From contig NC_079885.1 in NCBI RefSeq assembly GCF_029227915.1, positions 5,334,001 through 5,398,000 of the forward strand: a stretch of 64,000 bases of DNA, read 5' to 3'. Made by a program: the position numbers and the translations under genes. Positions 56,301 to 64,000 of the stretch are shown one piece after another. Origin of the DNA: Hydractinia symbiolongicarpus. Lineage: Eukaryota > Cnidaria > Hydrozoa > Anthoathecata > Hydractiniidae. Each line of letters starts with the position of its first letter. The stretch's first letter is position 1. Under the pieces are notes generated by a model, which searched no databases, was not told where the DNA came from, and saw only the letters and a list, made by a program, of their open reading frames with translations.

Positions 56301-59300
56301 CAAAAAGATGCTGATAAAAAAGAAGAAGCTATAGTAAATGAGTTGGAAAGCATTGAAAAACAACTTGAAGAAAATCAGGGCAGCCCTCGCTCTTTAAGTT
56401 TTAATGATCCACTAACAAGTATGCATTACAATGACACGCTAGATGACGATATCGAAGAGGACGCTTTTGGACCTTTAAGCTCAAAAAAAAATCTACAGAA
56501 CCAACCTACTCGCCCAAGAAAAATATCTGAAAGGACGTTAAAACTGCAAGAGTATAAAAGGAGTCTTGGACAGTTTTCGTACCGAATGGTTAGTGGGGGC
56601 TCGCCTCATTCTAGAAAAGAGCGTGGACACTGCATGACTCTTGCAGATCAAAATAAAATAAAAGAATTTATCTATGAATTTGCTGTTCGTGGTTTGTTAC
56701 CACACATAGAGAAACTTATGAGGAGCATATCAGAACAGGTAGTTGAAGACTTTTTTTCTGATTGAATACTGTAAAAATTGTATTTGTAAGTTAATAATGC
56801 CGTTATATATATACTGCAATTCTGCTCTTTTAGTTATTGGCACGTCGCGGCTTACATAAATCAATATTTAATGCGACCAAGAAATGGTTTGGTAGTAATA
56901 AAGCACAAAATACTGTAGGCCAGTTCAGTACTGGATCAAGGTTAATTTAGTTAGCATTATATACTTCAAGAGTCTTAGATATTAGGAACATCTTGTCTAC
57001 AAATATACACACTTTTTTTGGATGTATCTTTAAGCAAATGGTATTGTCTAATTTATGAATTTGTCTAATTGCGAATAAAATATAAATTGTGTATTCTTTG
57101 TAGACATAGCAATATCCACTATATATTATGCCATTTTTTATCCTTATGTTCTTTTTTAGTTATAATGCAGACTCAACGGAATTGCAATATCGAAGAATTG
57201 GAGATTTATCATTTCTAGTGCAGCATTATGAGCTGGCATATAATTCTTATCATTCTGCTAAACGAGAGTTTAATAATGACCATGCGTGGTTGTATTTTGC
57301 TGGAGCTTTGGTAAATATCTATTTTTACAATCTTTAATCAATACAGTTGTACATTGCGCAACTAACATATTGCCAAGTTTAGGTTTATTTAGATTTTTGC
57401 ATTTGTAAAAAAGTTTTTTCATGGCCAGTATAATGGCTGGAAGAAAAGCTAACTTCTAAAAACAAATCTAAATTTTTGGAAAAGAATGTCAAATTTGCAT
57501 CACCTCTGTTCTGGTTAGAATGCCAGTGGTCCATCTGCTTTTAATAACAAGGGCTGTTAGTTATGACAGGTTTATTCCCGAACTAAAGTGGTTGAAAGGC
57601 CAATTACTGGCGAAAACAGTAGTGTTTTTTTTGCATGGATCAAAACTGATGTTAATCAATGCAAACACTTTTTAAAGTGAAAATACTAATGTTTTTTATT
57701 CGCCAGTATTAGAAGTTTCAATCTACCATAATAACAGCACTTGTTATCCATTAAAAGCATGTAAACCACAAATTGTTGTTTAACATTGTCATAAGAGTCT
57801 GATTCACTCTGTTTTTCTTGGTAATGTTTGTCTTGTGTTTAAATACCATGATGAATTTCAAGAGTAACAGTCCATGTTTTTTAGGAAATGTCTGCATTAT
57901 CAGCTTTTATGCAAGGAACCCGACCATATCCTGTCCATTATTTTGAAGCTTGCGTTTCAACCTACTTAAATACATGCAGGTAAATTGCTCAGTGTTATTA
58001 AAATTTATTTTTAAATAAACTCAAGCACAATTTCCCATTTTTCTATCTTTCCATCCATCTTTAAATACTTTATGAATAAAAATTATAGGTTATAACCTTC
58101 ATTGACCTGTAGAGGTACTTTGTTTCTTTTCTCTTTTGCAGTGATTATAAAACATGTACTAATACTTTTTCTTATTCTTGTAGACTTCCACAGTTGGCCA
58201 CGAGAGCTTGTTTAATGAGTACTGAAGCTTTAAAGGCAACTGAGAAATATCCAGAGGCGGCTGTTGAATATATCAAACTTACAAATGAAGTACATGAAGT
58301 GAACATTTTTTTGTTTTACACCAAAAAAATAATTATGTTATTAAAAAATATAATACTAACATTAAGTAACTGAGTACTTTAAAAAAGATCAGTAAAATGA
58401 GCTATTTATCAAAATCAATTTCGTATTTTTGCATGTTTAACAAATATAATTATAAAATATCAAATCAATGACCTTGTTTATGTGTTCTTTATAATAAGTA
58501 GCTGTCAGCATATCAATGTGCAGTAATTAGTTATTTACATTGTTTTTATTATCTGTAACTATTAGGTCAAGTACTTTTAAGCTTTCACTAACACTTCACT
58601 TCTGTTGTAGGATTCAGACTTACGCAGTGCATTATTGTTAGAGCAAGCAGCTCATTGTTATCTCCATAATAATCAGCCATTGATACGAAAATATGCATTT
58701 CATATGATTCTAGCTGGTCATAGATATAGCAAATCAGTTCAGGTGTGTGTTCTATTGCAGCTAAATAAAAAGCAAACTTTTTAAAATTACTCCACCTTTC
58801 AACGTTATTGGATTTCCCTAAGACCCACTATCTATACAATAATACCTCAGTTCTGTGTCTCTGTAACAGGCAAAGTGGATCTGTTCATTTTCCCTTGATG
58901 TTGCCGAAAAATGCATGTCTAATAAGGTAAATTTTCTGACGTTACGGCGCGACGTCAATGACACTACTTTAACGACAATATCCTATATTAAATTGATGAA
59001 GCCATTACAGTGCACTTAAAACTTTGAGGCCAAATAACTTGGAACAAGGGTGGTGTCGTCAATGTTTTTTCACCGGGTGGGTAACTAGGGACCACCTGGG
59101 ACCAAAACCCTTATATCTCATTAACCATTCATCAAAAGCACGTGATTACATACATTTTCTTGATCAGCGCTTTAAACTCCGCACAATAGAGGCAACGTAA
59201 AAACAATGTTCTAATTTATTTTGCAGATGGGTTGCTAAAATGCATATGACGCTTATTTTTCAATTTTATCCCGCCTCAGTGGATTTTTCCACGGGCTTTA

Positions 59301-62300
59301 TTGACTAGTATGCATGAATAATCTCATACTTGAATATTTGGTACCAGTATGAAACCTGGCAATGGCGAAGTTTTGGGGAAAATAAAAATCATACAGGTAC
59401 AAATCTTATGCTGGTTTGATGGACAGATATGAGTTTTTATACTGGTATAAATTTTTCATGTAAACATGATTTATCCAGAATAAAAATATTTGTAAAAAGT
59501 TATGAAGCATGTGCAATTACTACAAAGCTGACAGAAAAAAACGCATTGTAAAAACAACGAAACTTCGTTATGCCAGATAAATGAAATTATACATTCAAAA
59601 GAAAAACCTCCCGAGTCAATTTAGTTTCAGAATAAGTTTTAGGAATTGACAGACTGACAGAAATTTTATTTTCCATTATGGCAGCTATCCTTTCATTGTT
59701 TGGATTAAGGGTCTTTGACACTGGTAATCTGATATGTATTTGTAATTCTGATGTACAGGTATTATACCTGTATTTTAATTAGTTTAATTTCATTTTGTTA
59801 TCTACAAACATATTTTTAGAGAAAGCATACACTTCGATGTTACATCAATGCACTTCAAGTTTATGAACAAAAAGGGTGGCATTTGGCAGAGGTGCAGTAC
59901 AATAATTGATTTTTATAGAACAATGTCTGGGATGTAGTGCAATTTTTAAATTTACTAAGAAAAGACTTTAAAAGGGTTTTTTTCTTGGTTTTGATTGTTT
60001 GTTTGTTTGTTTGTTTTATAATTACTTTTTATATTGTGAGAAAGAAATAAAAATCGAAAGGGAATGTCTTTATTTTAGGATCATGTCAACTTTATCATTG
60101 GAAGGCAATCGTTTAATTTGGGAAACCTAAATGATGCCCAACTGTCACTCAAGGCTTTGTTATCTTATGAAAGCCAGCAACCACCTTCCCAGCAAGCAGC
60201 ACATTTAAGAGAATTTCTAGCTGTGTTCAAGGTACTTGTGACAAAAAATGCATCATTTTAAAAAATTGTTTTTAAATAACTAATAAGTCTCAACATTTTA
60301 GTTAACTGTTTTAAAATTGGAATAAAATTTTGTTATTGTTCATTTTGTTTTCTTTGTTGTACACATGTTTTTATTAATTTTCAGCAAAATCTAGAATCAA
60401 AGAAAACGAAAAACCCTTCATCAGCTGAAAAACTTCCTATTTTACAACTACCTGTGATAGATTGCCAAGCCACCAGATGTTTACTTTACATGCAAGACCA
60501 AGTTATACCTGTAACGCCAAGTACAACAAGCACTTCAACATCCAGGCGATCCAGGACGGTTTATGCTGGCTCATACACATTCCAAAAAAACTTTTCCAAA
60601 TCTTTTATAAAGCGCTGGGCCGAATTAGAAAAAAAAGTTGTTCAATTTGTGACTGGCGATTTACCGTATCCTTTTAAACCATACACACCTTGTCTTTCTG
60701 TACACACTGACAATAGATCAAAAGCATTCATAGCAGTTGGAGGTATGTATTTATATATTCCTTCAAATCTTAAAATATTAAGACAAATGTAGTAGTACCT
60801 CATCAACAGTCTTAAAAATCCCTTGTGGTTGTTGCCAAACTTAAATTGCTACATTACCTTTGCACTCCTATTTTTTGTTTCTGGAATACATCGGAAAATA
60901 TTCAAGTTTTCAGATACGATTTTTAATTTTTTGATTGTTTTACTTTCATATATCTTCGATTTTTTCAGAACAATTTGCATATGAGATCCAGTGCTCAAAC
61001 CCTCTGAAGATCCCATTAAACTTGTTACAGTTATCTTTATTATGGGAATTTCAAACATCTTCTGAAGATAGTGCGGTTATAACTAATAAAGTTAGTATTT
61101 TTTAATGAAACTATGAAAAAAGTCCCAATTTCTGGTTACCTACATGGAGGAAGTTGTTAGTCAAGATATTTAGTGCTTTTAATAGCGCTATTGACATCAA
61201 TTTAGGAAATTTCCTTAGAATAAGCCAATATCTCCTTTCAAAAATGAAACACCTACTTTGAATGAGTCACAGACACAGCATATTATTATATAAGACCAGT
61301 TGTGAGCCATGTGGAAAAACTTACAGGCCTTGCCATGTGCAAATAACCTCCAGAGCAATTAATTGCTCGCGTCAGAGCGTCCACGCGAGCAATTTTGCTC
61401 GCCATATTTTTCGCTAAAAAAACTTTACATTTAGTCTCTCAGGGCATCTTTTTCAGGAGAGGCGTGCGCCTTGGCACACACCTAAATCGTTTAAGGCGTG
61501 TGATTAAAATGCCTGCCACATTTCCAGTTTGGTCGGAGATGTCCGTGGCTTGTTTAGAACTTTCGTCGGTTAAAACGTCCGATAGATTTCCGTCTTGGAC
61601 GGACACTTTTAGATATCAGAATTATTGAATAGTCCTGGTCCTTGAAATCCACGAGCAAGCCTATTCATAGCCAACCTGACCATCCTAGCTAATTCACCGA
61701 CTCCTGATTTAGTTAAAAGAACTACGTAGACATAAATCTCTTTTGCCTGGCCCCTTCGTCGTTGGTAACCAGGTCTTGCACAAGAAATCCAGCCATGCGG
61801 TTCTTAACTAATGCAGAGGTGAACGCCGACGGAGCACGGATGACGGAAGTCTGCAAAACTGCACTTACAGGCGGAACAGACATGGATTTAATTGTGGATA
61901 ATTTCTTCATTTGACGAAACAATTTGAAACCATAGCAGGTCCAAATTTAATGGATTATTTTCTTTATGCCGCAACTGTTATTCAAACAATTTTAAAAACG
62001 AAACCCACGTGCGGTATAATTTTTTTTTCTGTATAAATTTTATGTACCTGACGGGTACCTGAACTTTCGAATGAATTTGGAAGTTTTATTTAAACCATGC
62101 AGATAAAGATTTTTTTAATTTGAAAACGAAGCATATTTTTTCCTATTTGCTGAAAAATAAACAATAAATTTATGAAAACGACAGTATAGTCATGCATACT
62201 ATATCGGACATGTAGAAAAGGAAGTTAAGATTGAGAGAGTCGCTATACCAGTAGACGCTCGATCATCGTGTTTGGGGTTCACGATTTAAAACGTCCCCCA

Positions 62301-63709
62301 CTTTTCTACTGCAAAATGAATGCGCAACAAAGATTAACCCGTATCGTGGAAAATAATCACACCAAATATCTTTTCACTTTCAGGCTGAGCGTTCGTGCAG
62401 GAATTTCACTTAAAAGACCAATCAATTCTTAAGAAAAACGCTTACAATTATCTCAAAATGTTATTATTTACGCGAGCACTACGCGGCGCGAGCAATTGCT
62501 TGCGACTCATGGCAAGGCCTGTCTTACTTGCAGAAAATTAGTTTAAAATTACATCAAACAAAAAAATTTTGATAACACAATCAAGGACCCATTTAAGTGT
62601 AAATGTTGTTACGACAGTATGTTATCCTGTTTTCTTAATGTATAAAGTGCTTTAAACATTGATTATAGAGGAGTGCATCTGTCTGAAAAAAATTAATAGG
62701 CAGAAGAACTATGGAAGAAATCTGTCTCTCAAATTTTGATGACGTCAGGGATGACTTATAGATTCATTGAAACTACATTTTAGATATTTTTTGCTTATTG
62801 CGTTTATTGTGTAGAGCTTGAAGCACTAATCAATAAAATTTTAGGAAAAATTAAAGAGATACTGAGGTTTACAGGTTTTTTGATGATAACTTGTCAGTTC
62901 CAAAACTACCTCTGTTCCCCATCAGCTGGCAAGCTATTTGGTCCTAGAATGTTGTTTAATGGGTTAGTGATAAATTCCTTAACTCCAAAATACCTTGATC
63001 AAGTTATTGCAATATTGCAGGACAGTGAAAATTGGAGAATCATAATCAGATTTAATTAATTTCAAGTTTTTATTAATGTTGTCCACCAAATTTTTGCCCT
63101 CAAGTTGAAGGTAATGCAATAAGGTCATTAGACTTTGCTAATATAGACTACGACACATGACCTTGGAGCATAAAATTGCATTTCCAGATAGCATTTTTTG
63201 TATTGGTATATCGATTGCATAGTGGGATATTGCAAATAAACATTTGATAAACTCCACTTGCATTTTTCTTTTTAGGAAAGTGAACAACCAGATTATATTT
63301 GGACTGAAGTGATTGATAATTTTCAGATTAAACCAGGAGAGAAGAAACCAGTCAGTTAATTTTTTCCCTTTGTAGAGAATATTTTCTTTGTGCATGTATT
63401 TATCTAAAATATTTTTTTGTTTAGGCATGTTTACGGTTGATATCGAAAACCGCAGGTCACGTTAGAATAATGGGGATTAAATATACATTAAGTAGCATTG
63501 GAGTTATAAGTTCTGTTGATGAATATGGTAAATCGGAATTAAGCATGCATCAGGAAGGTATTTTGAAAAGTGTTGGTATACTTGGAATGCAATCAATTGA
63601 TGTAAAAGGACCGAGGCTAAATGCCAATAAACAACAGAAATCTTCTGTTGTTTATGGTGTTGATAAAAGATTAGAAACATGCATTCTCCCAGTACTGCCA
63701 TTATTAGAG
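50316..63709 (+). CDS. TRAPPC8: TRAPPC8, TRAPP III complex subunit (3' end off window)
   Basis: TRAPPC8 (yeast Trs85) is the defining TRAPP III subunit, acting with Rab1 in ER-Golgi traffic and autophagy. Exons: 50316-50472, 51127-51315, 51399-51488, 53768-53945, 54305-54464, 56244-56738, 56834-56940, 57160-57310, 57885-57979, 58184-58289, 58611-58742, 59820-59891, 60079-60231, 60385-60742, 60969-61090, 63276-63350, 63425-63709. Phases join to 975 residues; the donor at 63710 leads out of the window. Matches include MARCIQSAQEFI at the start, STPWYEAYRDCFFQ, FKYYLLLHDISDGEEAK, EFAVRGLLPHIEKLMRSI, RRIGDLSFLVQHYELAYNSY, RSALLLEQAAHC, RKYAFHMILAGHRYSK, DHVNFIIGRQSF and VDKRLETCILPVLPLLE. The N-terminal part is the TRAPPC8 homology region, the middle a TPR-like solenoid, and residues about 815 onward start the beta-rich C-terminal region. 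The ATG at 50316 is the family-conserved start. Confidence 0.95.
52214..53629. mobile_element. Tc1/mariner-like MITE carrying a 52-bp tandem array
   Basis: Inverted ends of about 37 bases with one mismatch: CAGTACAGTCCAGATGTAAG... at 52214, and its reverse complement ending ...CTGGACTGTACTG at 53629. TA flanks both sides (52212-52213 and 53630-53631). TA duplication and CAGT ends fit Tc1/mariner. Length is 1416 bases without a transposase ORF. Internally 52615-52910 has about six copies of the 52-bp unit that also forms the array at 15290-16065. A truncated relative is at 23326-23560. The ORF 53410-53767 inside it is non-coding sequence that happens to be open into TRAPPC8 exon 4. Confidence 0.85.
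52615..52910. repeat. 52-bp tandem repeat, about 6 copies, inside the MITE
   Basis: Units read AAACGGCGATAGAAATG, then TTTTTTAGATC(G/A)CATTTTAAA and TGTTTAAAAACGAAA. They are more alike to each other than the copies at 15290-16065 are, which suggests more recent expansion here. Confidence 0.85.
54590..54733 (-). mobile_element. tRNA-like SINE / fold-back unit, copy 1
   Basis: On the minus strand GTAGTATAGTGCGTTCG (A-box-like) and GGATTGAATCCCGC (B-box-like) have tRNA-like spacing, with an arm TCTGCGGCTCCCAG between them. The whole is bracketed by inverted ATCACTAACATA (54625) and TATGTTAGTGAT (54718-54729). It lies in TRAPPC8 intron 5. A second, rearranged copy lies 240 bases downstream. Confidence 0.6.
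54860..54980. mobile_element. tRNA-like SINE / fold-back unit, copy 2 (part inverted)
   Basis: Repeats the 5' part of copy 1 (ATATTGTAGAAGAACTACTT, ATCACTAACATACTGCCTGG, GGGATTCGATCCGCGG). The segment CGTAGTATAGTGGGTTTGTC runs on the plus strand here but on the minus strand in copy 1, so the A-box half is inverted relative to the B-box half. It cannot be transcribed as a normal tRNA-like unit. Confidence 0.55.
57603..57710. repeat. 108-bp fold-back MITE
   Basis: ATTACTGGCGAAAACAGTAG at the left and, inverted, AATACTGGCGAATAAAAAAC at the right form imperfect arms covering most of the element. It is in TRAPPC8 intron 8. No target duplication was resolved. Confidence 0.5.
58831..59308 (+). mobile_element. 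478-bp non-autonomous Helitron
   Basis: Begins TCTATACAATAATACC directly after an A and ends TTGACTAG directly before a T, as expected for Helitron insertion between A and T. About 14 bases before the end is the hairpin GTGG-ATTTTT-CCAC. It matches both split pieces of the element at 9586-12486 and gives its uninterrupted form. It lies in TRAPPC8 intron 11. No Rep/helicase coding sequence. Confidence 0.7.
59993..60016 (+). repeat. (GTTT)n microsatellite
   Basis: About five GTTT units in TRAPPC8 intron 12, 60 bases upstream of the acceptor of the exon at 60079. Confidence 0.85.
61324..62521. mobile_element. composite MITE with CAGGCCTTGCCATG ends
   Basis: Inverted termini CAGGCCTTGCCATG at 61324 and CATGGCAAGGCCTG ending at 62521, with subterminal GAGCAATT/AATTGCTC repeats like the element at 48930-49265. 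The interior from about 61450 to 62238 is an inverted relative of the MITE at 42802-43735, with one end lost (homology stops after TTAAGATTGAGAG). It looks like one element family captured or was invaded by another. No clear target duplication. It lies in TRAPPC8 intron 15. Confidence 0.65.
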
Positions 63710-64000
63710 GTAATCTTATCGAATTTTGTACAGTAATCAGGTCAGTGCTCAATATATATAATGTTGTTGGAGAAGCAAAGGCTTATTTTTGGCGAAATTA
63801 AATTAAAAATATTCAAATTACGTATTATTTTTAAAACTGTGAGATGACAACCCTCTAATAAAAAATGACTAATATCAAGGAATTCATAAAAAAGAGATAG
63901 AGCTTTGTAAAATGGGGGTGGCACACCAATTTCTTGAAAGTTTTCCAATATTTTTGTTAGTATATAATTCAAAATGATAAAAACCCAGCTATAGAAAGAT

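Overview
This is an AT-rich, intron-rich animal genome window with short exons, GT-AG introns and dense small transposons. There is no bacterial-style gene packing. The protein repertoire (BOP1, HDHD3, NOP9, TAF4, TRAPPC8), a non-LTR retroelement with a zinc finger after its reverse transcriptase, THAP and P2X7-like transposon fragments, Helitron-like ends and tRNA-derived SINEs fit an invertebrate. A cnidarian, possibly a hydrozoan, is my best guess. That assignment is an inference from gene and repeat flavour, not a measured placement. All exon boundaries come from reading splice sites and checking that phases join.

Layout, left to right. (1) 464-13675, minus strand: BOP1, 22 coding exons visible; the last exon or exons lie left of the window. 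Its introns hold a row of Helitron-like ends (1.4-2.4 kb), a decayed duplicate of one exon (8.65 kb) and three nested transposons (9.6-12.5 kb). (2) 13.7-18.2 kb: no host gene; a tRNA-like SINE relic, about 15 copies of a 52-bp repeat, and a 5'-truncated, frameshifted LINE. (3) 18392-19260, minus: two spliced exons of a gene I cannot identify. (4) 21.0-23.2 kb: a decayed DNA transposon. (5) 23638-24360, plus: HDHD3. (6) 24607-31333, plus: NOP9, six coding exons, only 246 bp after HDHD3. (7) 31.8-32.2 kb: 134-bp tandem repeat; then a lysine-rich secreted-type ORF at 33940-34410. (8) 36921-47302, minus: TAF4, ten coding exons, complete; intron 1 carries a TTAA-flanked Kolobok-like element with THAP and P2X7-like remnants. 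(9) 47.3-50.2 kb: head-to-head intergenic region with a SINE and a MITE. (10) 50316-63709 and beyond, plus: TRAPPC8, 17 coding exons, running off the right edge; one intron looks U12-type and several introns carry MITEs or a complete small Helitron.

Functionally these are unlinked housekeeping genes. BOP1 (large-subunit rRNA processing) and NOP9 (small-subunit rRNA processing) both serve ribosome assembly, TAF4 serves RNA polymerase II initiation, TRAPPC8 serves ER-Golgi traffic and autophagy, and HDHD3 is a HAD-fold hydrolase of unknown substrate. The unusual content is in the mobile DNA: nested insertions that can be reconstructed, tandem arrays apparently carried by a transposon, and domesticable zinc-finger fragments.
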